In this document: positions 37,086 to 46,503 of the stretch, one piece after another | How positions within the stretch are numbered: position 1 is the first letter of the stretch | Layout of the letters: each line of letters starts with the position of its first letter | Translations under genes and position numbers: made by a program | Assembly (NCBI RefSeq): GCF_000427335.1 | Contig: NZ_ATMR01000098.1 | Coordinates: 62,001 to 126,000, forward strand | Origin: Winogradskyella psychrotolerans RS-3 | Lineage (GTDB): Bacteria > Bacteroidota > Bacteroidia > Flavobacteriales > Flavobacteriaceae | Direction: 5' to 3' | DNA length: 64,000 nt | The notes under the pieces: generated by a model | The model's database searches: none | Seen by the model: the letters and a program-made list of their open reading frames with translations, nothing else | Told to the model about the DNA's origin: nothing

Positions 37086-38552
37086 ATGTCTTTAAAGCAG
37101 TTTTTACAGTTTAAACTCTCTCAAAAGTTGTCTCCACAGCAGATTCAACTTATGAAGTTGATTCAATTGCCTACACAAGCCTTTGAGCAACGCTTAAAAC
37201 AAGAGTTAGAAGAAAACCCTGCCTTAGATACTGGAAAAGAATCAGAGACGTCTGAAGATGAGTTTGACGAATTTGATAATTCTGAAACGGACTATGATGA
37301 CAATGAAACTATTGAAGCTGATGATATTAATATCGACGAATATCTAAGCGACGACGAAATTCCGGAATACCGTACACAAGCCAATAATTACAGTGCTGAT
37401 GATGAAGATAAGACGATGCCTTATGCTGCTGGAACTTCATTTACGCAACATTTAATAAATCAGTTAAACACCTTTAGATTAACAGAACAAGAGGAAGAAA
37501 TAGCCTATTTCCTGGTAGGTAGCGTTGATGAAAGTGGCTACATACGTCGCTCACTAGCTGATATTACAGACGACTTAGCTTTTACACAAAATGTATATAC
37601 GACTGAAGACGAAGTTGAAAAGGTTCTAAATATTGTGCATCTATTAGATCCTGCAGGTGTTGGAGCTCGTAATCTTCAAGAATGTTTAAGCATTCAATTA
37701 CATAGAAAAGAACAGCATCCAGATGTTGAATTGGCAACAACTATTATAGATAAAGGCTTTGAGCAATTCACTAAAAAGCACTATAAGAAGTTAATGCAAA
37801 AATTTAACATTGACGAAGCACAACTTAAAGACGCTATAGAAGAAGTTGAAAGACTGAATCCTAAACCTGGTGGTTCTTATGCTGGTAATAACAAAATTGT
37901 AGAACATATTGTACCCGATTTTGCTATAAAGATTGTAGATGGCGAATTGGAACTTACCCTAAATGGTAGAAATGCACCAGAATTGCATGTCTCAAGAGAA
38001 TACAATAACATGCTTAAAGGTTATAAGGAGACTAAAGAAAAATCTAGAGCCCAAAAGGATGCGGTAATGTTTATAAAGCAAAAATTAGATGCTGCTAAAT
38101 GGTTTATTGAAGCGGTAAGACAACGTCAGCAAACTTTATTTGTTACTATGAGTTCGATTATGCATTACCAAAAAGAATACTTCTTATCTGGTGATGAGCG
38201 CAATTTGCGCCCTATGATTTTAAAAGATATTGCAGACGAAATTGAAATGGATGTTTCAACCATATCTCGTGTTGCTAATAGTAAGTATGTTGACACTCCC
38301 TATGGAACCAAATTAATTAAGGAATTCTTTTCAGAATCTATGACTAATGATCAAGGTGAAGAAGTTTCAACAAGAGAAATTAAAAAGATTCTAGAAACAG
38401 TTATCGAAGAAGAAAGTAAAAAGAAGCCTTTAACTGATGAAGCGCTTTCTAAAATCTTAAAAGAAAAAGGCTACCCTATTGCGCGACGTACTGTTGCTAA
38501 ATATAGAGAGCAATTAGATATTCCTGTGGCGCGATTAAGAAAGGAACTTTAA
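37086..38552 (+). CDS. rpoN: RNA polymerase sigma-54 factor
   Basis: A 488-residue sigma-54. Region I (LKQFLQFKLSQKLSPQQIQLMKLIQLP ... RLKQELEENPAL) is followed by a very acidic region II (about 55-120), the core-binding domain (GVGARNLQECLSIQL), a helix-turn-helix (IADEIEMDVSTISRVANSKYV) and the RpoN box ARRTVAKYRE near the C terminus. The frame is intact. No sigma-54 enhancer-binding protein is encoded in this window. Confidence 0.96.
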   Translation: MSLKQFLQFKLSQKLSPQQIQLMKLIQLPTQAFEQRLKQELEENPALDTGKESETSEDEFDEFDNSETDYDDNETIEADDINIDEYLSDDEIPEYRTQANNYSADDEDKTMPYAAGTSFTQHLINQLNTFRLTEQEEEIAYFLVGSVDESGYIRRSLADITDDLAFTQNVYTTEDEVEKVLNIVHLLDPAGVGARNLQECLSIQLHRKEQHPDVELATTIIDKGFEQFTKKHYKKLMQKFNIDEAQLKDAIEEVERLNPKPGGSYAGNNKIVEHIVPDFAIKIVDGELELTLNGRNAPELHVSREYNNMLKGYKETKEKSRAQKDAVMFIKQKLDAAKWFIEAVRQRQQTLFVTMSSIMHYQKEYFLSGDERNLRPMILKDIADEIEMDVSTISRVANSKYVDTPYGTKLIKEFFSESMTNDQGEEVSTREIKKILETVIEEESKKKPLTDEALSKILKEKGYPIARRTVAKYREQLDIPVARLRKEL

Positions 38553-38556
38553 GCGT

Positions 38557-40449
38557 TTAATTAGTACAACTTTCGCAATAACTTTGGCGCAAATCATTGT
38601 TTGCTAATAGCTGAAACGTTACTCCGCCATCTTCAACAGCATTAAATATCTTGCAATATCTGCTACTATTAAGGTTTATGGCATTTAGCATAATTGCTCT
38701 ATAATCATCTGTCTTAGTAAGCTCGTTATCGGTAAGAGTTAGGTTTAAATAGTAAAACAGTAAATCCTCATCAACATCTATTGAACGTGCCTTTTTTGTT
38801 AATAATTCAGCCGCTTTATCCGTATTTGCATAATACACTAAATATTGTGCTAAACTAAAATAGTCAAAATCTGAAAGTGACACTTTCTTGTAGGCGTTAG
38901 TAATATAATTTACCGACTTATCTTTGTTTTTATAATCGCGCTCACGCATATACTTTTCACTTTTAATAATGTGATAATTTATCATCATCCTATCGATAAG
39001 CTGCTTGTCAATGCCAAAACTTTTTAGAGCATAAATTTCTGATTTAAACTTAATGTCATTTACAGATTCAATATTATGACGCCAAATTAAAAATTTTAGG
39101 GCTACTAAATTATAACGTACTCTAGGATTCTTGGGTTCTAGTTTTTTAAGATTTTCTAGTTCATTCCTAACGATGATCATTTGCTTTTGATCTAATTGAT
39201 ATTTAATCGCACTATTGTTATTTAAGAAATTAATGAATTTCAACTGCAAAGGAATTTCCATATTTTTTAAAATATCTGGTGATACTTCTTTATTCTTTAG
39301 TTTTTCAAAAATAGAATTCTGAATTTGAGCTGCTTCATCTAAATTACCATCCTTCATAGACGAATTAAAGAGACCTACGAGTTCTGTCGCAGATTTCACT
39401 TTATAAATATCTTTTCGTTCTAATTCTAATGTAATCACTGCTTTTCTATGATTTTTTAAGTAAGGCTCCATGTCTTGAGAAAAAGAACCTACAAGCTTAG
39501 ATTTTAACTCACTTTTACTTAAAGCCTTTAAGTTCTCGTGTTTTGTACCTTCAATATCATTTAAAAATTCAACCCAATTTTCGGAAGACGAAATACTTGT
39601 TTTGATATTAGGTTTTTGATACGATTGAATGGCCTTGGCGATACTATTCGCTCTATCTTGTTGCAATTCAATATTACGTTCTAAACTCCCCTCAATAGAT
39701 GAATACGCTTTGATGTTTATCGTCTTTATATTGAAATTTGTTAAGTTTAATGAATCGTAAACCGGTTTTATATCCTCTGATGAGTATTGTGTCTTATTCT
39801 TCTCAAATGGTATTTTAAATCGAAGTGTTTTATATTTTATCTGAAAGGATTCATCTTCAGTATCTCCAACTTTTACATTTTTAAAACTTATGGAATCTAA
39901 ATACATTCCCATATCTAGCAAGTCCCACTTATAGGCTTCAATGTCATAGATGATTTGATAACGACACAACGTTTTATTACCTACGAAAAGCATATTGTAT
40001 TCTACATCTTTATTTTTAAGATTTTCAGGTAATTTACCTACTAATACACGATAAGAATTTTCACCAATAGATTTTAAGCCACTTTTAAGTCGGGATGCAT
40101 ATACAGGTCTTAATAATTCACCTCTAATCTGATCCGTTTTTATGTTTTCTATTGCGCAATCATAAATATCCTTAGAAACCAAATCAATAGCTATACCATC
40201 AGTATCATTTGCAAATAAACTATTAAACCACGTTTTATCATTAGTATGAAAATACAAGTTACCATTGTCATTTTTAATGGTAAAATTTACTTCTTTGGGT
40301 TTTTGTTGAAATGCCGAAAAACAATTCCTACATGCTTGATTTCTTTCAGATTCTGATTTGGGAAAAATAATTCTGTAATTACCTTGAGCCAAAGCATAAT
40401 TTACACTTAGTAAAATGAGTAAACTTAGAGTGATGTATTTTTTAATCAT
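38557..40449 (-). CDS. Exported OmpA-like protein with two CxxC motifs
   Basis: A 630-residue protein with a signal peptide (MIKKYITLSLLILLSVNYALAQ). Residues about 215-345 resemble an OmpA-type peptidoglycan-associated domain (FNIKTINIKAYSSIEGSLERNIELQQDRANSIAKAIQSY). The last ~260 residues are helical and could form TPR-like repeats. A CxxC near the mature N terminus (ACRNCF) is mirrored by CESC four residues from the end, suggesting disulphides or metal binding. I do not recognise the whole architecture. It converges on rpoN with a 4-base gap. Confidence 0.6.
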   Translation of the reverse strand: MIKKYITLSLLILLSVNYALAQGNYRIIFPKSESERNQACRNCFSAFQQKPKEVNFTIKNDNGNLYFHTNDKTWFNSLFANDTDGIAIDLVSKDIYDCAIENIKTDQIRGELLRPVYASRLKSGLKSIGENSYRVLVGKLPENLKNKDVEYNMLFVGNKTLCRYQIIYDIEAYKWDLLDMGMYLDSISFKNVKVGDTEDESFQIKYKTLRFKIPFEKNKTQYSSEDIKPVYDSLNLTNFNIKTINIKAYSSIEGSLERNIELQQDRANSIAKAIQSYQKPNIKTSISSSENWVEFLNDIEGTKHENLKALSKSELKSKLVGSFSQDMEPYLKNHRKAVITLELERKDIYKVKSATELVGLFNSSMKDGNLDEAAQIQNSIFEKLKNKEVSPDILKNMEIPLQLKFINFLNNNSAIKYQLDQKQMIIVRNELENLKKLEPKNPRVRYNLVALKFLIWRHNIESVNDIKFKSEIYALKSFGIDKQLIDRMMINYHIIKSEKYMRERDYKNKDKSVNYITNAYKKVSLSDFDYFSLAQYLVYYANTDKAAELLTKKARSIDVDEDLLFYYLNLTLTDNELTKTDDYRAIMLNAINLNSSRYCKIFNAVEDGGVTFQLLANNDLRQSYCESCTN

Positions 40450-40541
40450 TCGATGGTTTTTTATAAAATAAAAATATATAATCTACTTATAAAGTATAGC
40501 ATGATTATTTTGAAGATAAAACTTTACATTTGTTATTACAC

Positions 40542-41150
40542 ATGAAAGAATTTATTTTAAAAGGTATATCGTTTGTTTTTCACCCATTAATAATGCCATT
40601 ATTGGGTATATTATTTTACTTTTCTAAAACTCCACGTTACATTCCAGAACCTGTAAGAAATGCTAAAATATTTTCGATTGTAATCCTTACGATCATTTTA
40701 CCGATTCTTTTATTCTTTCTACTAAAAACAATCAATAAGGTTAATTCTATCTACCTAAAAAGCACCAAAGATCGCTTAATACCACTATTTATCAATTGTA
40801 TTATTATTGTGTTGATTCTAATACGTGTATTAACACCAGATGAAATTATAGAATTATACTACTTCTTTTTAGGTATTCTATTTTCTACTTTAACATGTTT
40901 TATTTTGGCTGTTTTTAGAATAAAAGCAAGTATTCACATGATAGCTGCTTCTGGCTTTTTTATGTTCGCTGTTGCATTAAGTTTGCACTATCATATAAAT
41001 ATTATTGGTACAATTGCACTAATGATGATTATTCTAGGTGCCATTGCCACATCGCGTTTACATCTAAAAGCGCACACCCCTCAAGAATTGATAATAGGTA
41101 TTTTTACAGGATTACTTCCACAGTTTATCCTTCTAAATTATTGGTTATAA
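40542..41150 (+). CDS. Polytopic membrane protein, PAP2-like C-terminal motif
   Basis: About 202 residues from ATG 40542, with six or so hydrophobic segments. The C-terminal motif TSRLHLKAHTPQELIIGIFTG resembles the last catalytic block of PAP2 phosphatases (SRxxxxxHxxxxxxxG), but the earlier catalytic block is not obvious, so enzymatic activity is doubtful. A TACATTTG box at 40525-40532 may be its promoter. Its end overlaps the convergent PorT-like gene by six bases. Genes of this type commonly sit beside PorT homologues in Bacteroidota, in my recollection. Confidence 0.6.
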   Translation: MKEFILKGISFVFHPLIMPLLGILFYFSKTPRYIPEPVRNAKIFSIVILTIILPILLFFLLKTINKVNSIYLKSTKDRLIPLFINCIIIVLILIRVLTPDEIIELYYFFLGILFSTLTCFILAVFRIKASIHMIAASGFFMFAVALSLHYHINIIGTIALMMIILGAIATSRLHLKAHTPQELIIGIFTGLLPQFILLNYWL

Positions 41151-41843
41151 AACATAAAACATCAATCCTATTTTTAAGGATTTCATATCTATACTTTCAC
41201 CTTCGAACTGTATGTTATTATCAAAAATTGAATTTAAACCATAATATACATGAAAATTCCAAGTACTGTAACCAGCACTCAAGGTTAAACCATATTGAAT
41301 TTTATTAAAGCTATCTATATTAGTGAGTTTCTCATTAGCCACTTCACTCCTAAAAGTTGTTGTATTATAGAGTAAATACCCTATTTTAAATCCAGTGTAA
41401 ATACGCCAAAAATTATAATCCTCTGGATTAGACGTTCTCCATCTAAATTCCAAAGGAACTTCTACGAGGTACGTAGCAAACTTATTCTTAGATACATTAT
41501 AGTCACTTTCGTCGATTTTACTAAAGGATATAGTCTTATTAATTTCTTCAATTAATACGTTTTTTTGATTATATGAATTTGTAGAAATTCCCAAACCTAA
41601 GCCTATGGCAACATTACGTTTTTCGTTAATTGGCATATCTCGGATAAAACCAAAATGAAACCCTGATGAAAAACCAGATTGAGAAACTCCACTCGGCTTT
41701 TCATTAAGTATATTATAAGTTACTGACGCATAGAATTGATCCTCTCTGTAATCTTTATACAGTTTGGATGCATCAGTATAATCGTTTTGTGAAAACCCCA
41801 CAAAACCTATTAATACAATTAAGAGTAAAAAATAACTTTTCAT
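41145..41843 (-). CDS. PorT-like outer-membrane beta-barrel protein
   Basis: About 232 residues from the second in-frame ATG (MKSYFLLLIVLIGFVGFSQ is a clean signal peptide; an ATG four codons upstream is also possible). The mature part alternates polar and aromatic residues typical of an eight-stranded barrel (FHFGFIRDMPINEKRNVAIGLGLGI, FATYLVEVPLEFRWR, FWRIYTGFKIGYLLY) and ends in MFYVL. It resembles PorT/SprT, an outer-membrane component of type IX secretion; window genes with Por sorting tails would need that system. Assignment is moderate because barrel proteins converge in sequence. Confidence 0.6.
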   Translation of the reverse strand: MKSYFLLLIVLIGFVGFSQNDYTDASKLYKDYREDQFYASVTYNILNEKPSGVSQSGFSSGFHFGFIRDMPINEKRNVAIGLGLGISTNSYNQKNVLIEEINKTISFSKIDESDYNVSKNKFATYLVEVPLEFRWRTSNPEDYNFWRIYTGFKIGYLLYNTTTFRSEVANEKLTNIDSFNKIQYGLTLSAGYSTWNFHVYYGLNSIFDNNIQFEGESIDMKSLKIGLMFYVL

Positions 41844-41970
41844 ATGTTGATGCATATACTTTTTAGACGGTGATATGTTATCACTATACTCTTTTATTTT
41901 AGAGACAACATATTTAACATGCTTGATAAATATTGATAAAGCTACAAAATCTTTAATATCATTTAAACAA

Positions 41971-42003
41971 AAAACGTCCTGAGATTGTTTCTCAGGACGT
42001 TTT
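41971..42003 (-). terminator. Terminator of the ExbB/ExbD-type operon
   Basis: A perfect 14-bp stem (41971-41984 with 41990-42003; core ACGTCCTGAGA / TCTCAGGACGT) lies 22 bases beyond the last ExbD stop codon and is followed on the minus strand by a T-rich tract. Confidence 0.88.
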
Positions 42004-42024
42004 ATTTATAAAATTAAGAATTTA

Positions 42025-42492
42025 TTATAACTTATCAGTTTTTGTATTAGCTATATACATTACTTTTAACGCATTAGCCTTACGCAATTCTTGCTTAATA
42101 TCTGATACTAAACCTGCATTGGTTTCTTTATCGATTTTAAGTCCAATTACGACTCTACTTTGTAAGTCTTCATTTAAATCGTTTATACCCTGAATAACTG
42201 ATGATTGCACATCCTCTACCGTAATATAAGCGTCATTAAATTGAATTCTTGGTTCTTTACCAAATTGCTTGTACAAATCGCTTGGTTTCCCTGCATAAAT
42301 AAAGATTGTTCTGTCTTTTTTAAGTTTTTCAACCTGATCAGCACTAGGCAATCTGTTTTCAATCATCAAAGTACTGTCTCTCATTACAGTTGCAACCATA
42401 AAAAAGAAAAGCAACATAAATACAATATCTGGAAGTGATGCCGTTGAAATTGCGGGCAATCCACCTTTATCTTTTTTTCTAAACTTAGACAT
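42025..42492 (-). CDS. ExbD/TolR-type proton-channel subunit
   Basis: A 155-residue protein with a short cytoplasmic start (MSKFRKKDKGGLPAISTASL), one membrane helix carrying the conserved Asp (PDIVFMLLFFFMVATVM), and a periplasmic domain of about 100 residues. ExbD proteins couple proton flow to energise outer-membrane processes. It is the last gene of a four-gene unit, 15 bases after another ExbD. Confidence 0.88.
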   Translation of the reverse strand: MSKFRKKDKGGLPAISTASLPDIVFMLLFFFMVATVMRDSTLMIENRLPSADQVEKLKKDRTIFIYAGKPSDLYKQFGKEPRIQFNDAYITVEDVQSSVIQGINDLNEDLQSRVVIGLKIDKETNAGLVSDIKQELRKANALKVMYIANTKTDKL

Positions 42493-42507
42493 AATTGTTA
42501 CTTTTTA

Positions 42508-43140
42508 TTATTTTTCAGGTTCTGCTTCAGACAATTTCATTGGGAATAATAACTTAACGGTCTCAATTCGCTCATTAAGTACTTCATCCTTACTAAATTG
42601 ATTCTTCTCTTTCTCTTCGAGCATAGCGGTAAACACCTTGTCAGCATTTGGATAATACTTTTTGTATAGTCTTTCTGCTTCTCGCTCTCTTAAGAAGTTA
42701 TAAGCTGCAACCAACTCATTTTGTACATCGATGTACTTTTCATAAGTGGTTTCTCTATCGTGCTTCATTGAGATAATTGCTTTATCAGGATGGTCTGAGG
42801 AATCCTCTAAACGCTTTCCTTTACAATAATCACAAGACTCACCTTCTGGGTTAGTTCCGCCACCATTATCTAAAAAATCAATAGCTGCTTGTCTTAATTC
42901 ACTAATCGGAATTTCCTTCTCTTCTACTAAGAGTTGGTTATTACGGTTAATATTAACAGTAAATAGATTTTTTTGTCTAATAATTGGTGGTTCAACTTCA
43001 GTGTCATCAATAGGTGGCAAACTTCTTAATAATCCTTTGTCCTTTTCAATAGTAGTTGTTACTAAGAAAAAGATAAGTAATAAGAAGGCAATGTCAGCCA
43101 TTGATCCTGCATTTACTTCGGGTGCTGCTCTTTTTGCCAT
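42508..43140 (-). CDS. ExbD-type proton-channel subunit, long form
   Basis: A 210-residue ExbD homologue: MAKRAAPEVNAGSMADIAFLLLIFFLVTTT contains the membrane helix with the key Asp. The periplasmic part is longer than usual and includes a CDYCKGKRLED segment with two cysteines. Two different ExbD copies beside one ExbB is a common Bacteroidota arrangement, probably giving a mixed stator. Confidence 0.87.
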   Translation of the reverse strand: MAKRAAPEVNAGSMADIAFLLLIFFLVTTTIEKDKGLLRSLPPIDDTEVEPPIIRQKNLFTVNINRNNQLLVEEKEIPISELRQAAIDFLDNGGGTNPEGESCDYCKGKRLEDSSDHPDKAIISMKHDRETTYEKYIDVQNELVAAYNFLREREAERLYKKYYPNADKVFTAMLEEKEKNQFSKDEVLNERIETVKLLFPMKLSEAEPEK

Positions 43141-43146
43141 GTTATA

Positions 43147-43583
43147 TTATTTACTAATTACTTTTTTAACTCCTGAGAAAACCATAGTTATTGCAGCAAT
43201 TGCTAATAATACATAGAATGCAATTAAACCGGCACCAACCATGTGAGACTGCCCTTCTGTTGCTAAATCATCTCCACTTTTGTATACTGTTGGATCTCCA
43301 CCAGATAACGCATAAGAAATAGCTAATACAGCTACAAACGCACCAACACCAATTAAAGTACTTTTAAGAGAAGCTGTATTTGTAATTAGATTTTGTAAAA
43401 CAAAAACAATACAAATGCAACAACTAATCCTAATATCACGTAAGCACTGTAGGCCATAGGCTCAAACAAACCTGCTTCACCTCCTGTTTCCATAGCTTCG
43501 TCACCAGCAGCAATAATTCTCACAAGAGAAATGATACCAAACAAACTAAGAACAGCGGCAATAATTTTAAATATTTTGTGCAT
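43147..43583 (-). CDS. Four-helix small membrane protein of the ExbBD unit (one frame break)
   Basis: The 65-residue frame 43386-43583 stops early, but one extra T (coding strand) in the run 43402-43406 continues it into a second open stretch to the stop at 43147-43149. The joined 145-residue protein has four predicted membrane helices (IAAVLSLFGIISLVRII; AYSAYVILGLVVAFVLF; STLIGVGAFVAVLAISYAL; MVGAGLIAFYVLLAIAAITMVF). It lies between the ExbB and ExbD genes with spacings of under 10 bases and is presumably an accessory subunit. I know of no assigned function. Confidence 0.7.
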
Positions 43584-43592
43584 AATTAATTT

Positions 43593-44366
43593 TTATTTTT
43601 TGTGTCTTACTAATAAATCCATCAAAGTAATTGATGCATCTTCCATATCATTTACAATACTGTCTATTTTCGCAATGATGTAATTATAAAAGATTTGGAG
43701 TATAATCGCTACAATAAGACCAAATACCGTTGTTAACAGTGCTACTTTAATACCACCTGCTACTAATGATGGGTTCATATCACCTGCAGCTTCAATCTTA
43801 TCAAATGCAGAAATCATACCAATTACCGTACCCATGAAACCAAGCATTGGTGCCAAAGCGATAAATAATGAAATCCAAGACACATTCTTTTCTAATTGTC
43901 CCATTTGTACACCACCATAAGCTACAACAGCTTTTTCAGCAGCATCGATATCTTCATCGGCTCTGTCTAAACCTTGATAGAATATAGAGGCAACAGGTCC
44001 TTTTGTATTTCTACAAACTTCCTTTGCTGCTTCGATACCACCAGAATTTAGTGCATCTTCTACATTTTGAGTTAATTTTTTAGTGTTTGTAGTCGAAAGA
44101 TTTAAAAAGATAATTCTCTCAATAGCAATTGCCAAACCAAGAATTAAACATAATAGTACAATACCCATAAAGCCTGCACCCCCTTCAATAAAACGCTTTT
44201 TTAATACTTGATGGAAACTCAAATCTTCTTCTGCCGCAGCATCATCACTTTGAGTTACACTTGTTACAGTTGCTGTTGCACTTGCAAAGGCTGTTGTTGC
44301 ATTGGCATTAACAGTTCCGATAGCCATTAAACATGTTATGGCAAGGATAGAAAATAATCTTTTCAT
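43593..44366 (-). CDS. MotA/TolQ/ExbB proton-channel family protein
   Basis: A 257-residue ExbB-type subunit, first gene of a four-gene minus-strand unit. An N-terminal signal-like segment (MKRLFSILAITCLMAIGTVNANA) precedes three membrane segments: GFMGIVLLCLILGLAIAIERI, WISLFIALAPMLGFMGTVIGMI and VALLTTVFGLIVAIILQIF, the last two forming the channel-lining bundle typical of the family. It would form the stator with the two ExbD proteins to energise an outer-membrane process; which one is not shown by context. Confidence 0.88.
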   Translation of the reverse strand: MKRLFSILAITCLMAIGTVNANATTAFASATATVTSVTQSDDAAAEEDLSFHQVLKKRFIEGGAGFMGIVLLCLILGLAIAIERIIFLNLSTTNTKKLTQNVEDALNSGGIEAAKEVCRNTKGPVASIFYQGLDRADEDIDAAEKAVVAYGGVQMGQLEKNVSWISLFIALAPMLGFMGTVIGMISAFDKIEAAGDMNPSLVAGGIKVALLTTVFGLIVAIILQIFYNYIIAKIDSIVNDMEDASITLMDLLVRHKK

Positions 44367-44441
44367 TGTTCTGAATCTTAATTTTATTAGTTAAAGTGTT
44401 AAAGATAAAAAAAATTATGTAATTCTAACGATAAATATCAG

Positions 44442-44529
44442 CAGAGAGGAAGGGATTCGAACCCTCGATACCCTTTTGAGGTATACACACTTTCCAGGCG
44501 TGCGCCTTCGACCACTCGGCCACCTCTCT
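44442..44529 (-). tRNA. tRNA-Ser (anticodon GGA)
   Basis: The minus strand folds as a class II tRNA of 88 bases: acceptor stem AGAGAGG/CCTCTCT with discriminator G, anticodon stem CACGC/GTGTG with loop CTGGAAA (anticodon GGA, reading UCC/UCU), a long variable arm (TACC...GGTA) and T-arm GAGGG-TTCGAAT-CCCTT. The CCA end is not encoded. Confidence 0.95.
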
Positions 44530-44612
44530 CTAAATTTATTTAAAATTACATTGTGCCAAATAACGAAAAAATCTTCAAACACTAAAATTTATAGTGTTAT
44601 TTTCTGTTATTT

Positions 44613-45641
44613 TTAGGACATTTCGCCTCTTAAGGACGTTTCGAAAATAGTTTTGAATTCTTTTCCTTCAATTTTAGCTCCCAAAAGGTACATTAATTTG
44701 GCAACTGCTGCTTCTGTAGTTATATCTTTTCCTGAGATAATACCTATTAATTTCAACTGTGAACTGGTTTCATATTGGCCCATATTTACACTTCCTCCTG
44801 CACATTGGGTTACATTAACGATATGAAGTCCTCTTGCAACTGCATTTTTTAATAATTTTAAAAACCAATCTTCGGTTGTAGCATTCCCAGAACCATAAGT
44901 TTCTATAATAAGTCCCTTAATTAATTTGCTTGTAAGAATGGCTTCACAAATTGGTCTAGAAATACCAGGAAATAATTTTAGCACTCCTATATTGGTATCC
45001 ATAGCTGTACGCAAAACTAAATCAGTATTTGGTTTTGGTCTCCATAAATGCTCTGAATTAACATTTAAATGCACTCCAGATTCTGCTAAATGCGGATAAT
45101 TAAGCGACTCAAAGGCTTCAAAATGTTCGGCATTTAACTTAGTGGTTCTATTTCCTCTATATAATTTGTATTCAAAATATAAACCTACCTCTCTAATTAC
45201 TGGCAATCCTTCAATATTTAAAGATGCCATTTGTATCGATGTAATTAGGTTTTCCTTTGCATCTGTACGTAAATCTCCAATTGGCAATTGCGAGCCTGTA
45301 AATATTACGGGCTTTGCTAAGTTTTCTAACATAAAACTAAGCGCAGATGCCGAGTAGCTCATCGTATCACTACCGTGTAAAACCACAAAACCATCGTACA
45401 TTAAATAATTCTCTCCTATAATAGTCGCAATATCTCCCCAATATTTAGGATTCATATTGGATGAATCTATAGGTTCTTCAAAAGAAATGGTATCAATTGT
45501 ACAATCTAATAATCGTAATTCTGGAATCTTAACAAGCAGACTGTTGAAATCGAATGCTTTTAGCGCACCAGTCTCAACATCTTTAATCATACCAATGGTG
45601 CCACCTGTATATATTAATAGAATATGTGGTTGTTTTGTCAT
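44613..45641 (-). CDS. ansA: Type I (cytoplasmic) L-asparaginase
   Basis: A 342-residue asparaginase converting asparagine to aspartate and ammonia. The nucleophile motif IYTGGTIGMI is at residues 10-19 and the second catalytic block VVLHGSDTMSYSA near 85-97; no signal peptide, so it acts in the cytoplasm. It directly follows tatD (adjacent start and stop codons), so the two are co-transcribed. It belongs to a different fold from the two N-terminal nucleophile hydrolases at the left end of the window. Confidence 0.93.
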   Translation of the reverse strand: MTKQPHILLIYTGGTIGMIKDVETGALKAFDFNSLLVKIPELRLLDCTIDTISFEEPIDSSNMNPKYWGDIATIIGENYLMYDGFVVLHGSDTMSYSASALSFMLENLAKPVIFTGSQLPIGDLRTDAKENLITSIQMASLNIEGLPVIREVGLYFEYKLYRGNRTTKLNAEHFEAFESLNYPHLAESGVHLNVNSEHLWRPKPNTDLVLRTAMDTNIGVLKLFPGISRPICEAILTSKLIKGLIIETYGSGNATTEDWFLKLLKNAVARGLHIVNVTQCAGGSVNMGQYETSSQLKLIGIISGKDITTEAAVAKLMYLLGAKIEGKEFKTIFETSLRGEMS

Positions 45642-46409
45642 TTAAATTCCGAATATAGCTTTTGAATTTTCTGTAGTAATGGTAGCGATTTCTTCTTCGC
45701 TTATTTCATAAAGTTCCGACAATTTTTCTAATACCTTATTAATATGAGCACTTTCATTTCGTTTTCCTCTGAACGGCTTAGGCGCTAAATACGGTGAATC
45801 TGTTTCTAAAACAATGTGCTTGAGGTCTATTTGATTAATGAATTGATCAATTTTACCATTCTTGAAGGTGACAACTCCTCCTATTCCTAATTTCATGTTA
45901 TAAGAAATTGCTTTCTGAGCCTGTTCCAAATTCCCTGTAAAACAATGGAAAATTCCGTATAAATCATCGGACTTCTCTTGTTCTAAAACTTCAAAAATTT
46001 CATCGAAAGCGTCCCTACAATGAATAACTATTGGTAGCTTATATTGTTTTGCAAGATTTATTTGATGCCTGAAGGCTTCAATTTGGATATCTAAAGTAGA
46101 TTTATCCCAATATAAATCGATTCCGATTTCTCCAATAGCAAAAAATTTTCGTTTTGCTAATAAATCGTCAACAAGACGCAATTCTTCTTTATAATTATCT
46201 TTTACAGACGTAGGATGTAAACCCATCATTAAAAAGACATGTTCAGGGAAATCTTTTTCTAGTTGAAGCATCGCTTCTGTATAAGAGGAATCTATTGCAG
46301 GAATAAAAAACCGTGTAACATTAGCCTCTATGGCTCGTTCTATCATTTCCGCTCTATCTTCATCAAAAGCATCACTGTACAAATGGGTATGTGTATCTGT
46401 AATAATCAT
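45642..46409 (-). CDS. tatD: TatD-family metal-dependent hydrolase
   Basis: A 255-residue TIM-barrel hydrolase with the metal-binding start DTHTHLYSDAFDEDR, GEIGIDLYWD, IVIHCRDAFDE, GIFHCFTG and LETDSPYLAP. TatD proteins are DNases/exonucleases implicated in repair and DNA turnover. Its stop codon abuts the ansA start. Length and motifs are complete. Confidence 0.93.
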   Translation of the reverse strand: MIITDTHTHLYSDAFDEDRAEMIERAIEANVTRFFIPAIDSSYTEAMLQLEKDFPEHVFLMMGLHPTSVKDNYKEELRLVDDLLAKRKFFAIGEIGIDLYWDKSTLDIQIEAFRHQINLAKQYKLPIVIHCRDAFDEIFEVLEQEKSDDLYGIFHCFTGNLEQAQKAISYNMKLGIGGVVTFKNGKIDQFINQIDLKHIVLETDSPYLAPKPFRGKRNESAHINKVLEKLSELYEISEEEIATITTENSKAIFGI

Positions 46410-46503
46410 TTTGCAAAAGTAAAAAAGTCATCTTGGATTTGATGACTTTCGTTTTAGTATTTATTTTAAAGAATATTGCGCTATATCACTAAGAGTTTAT
46501 AGC

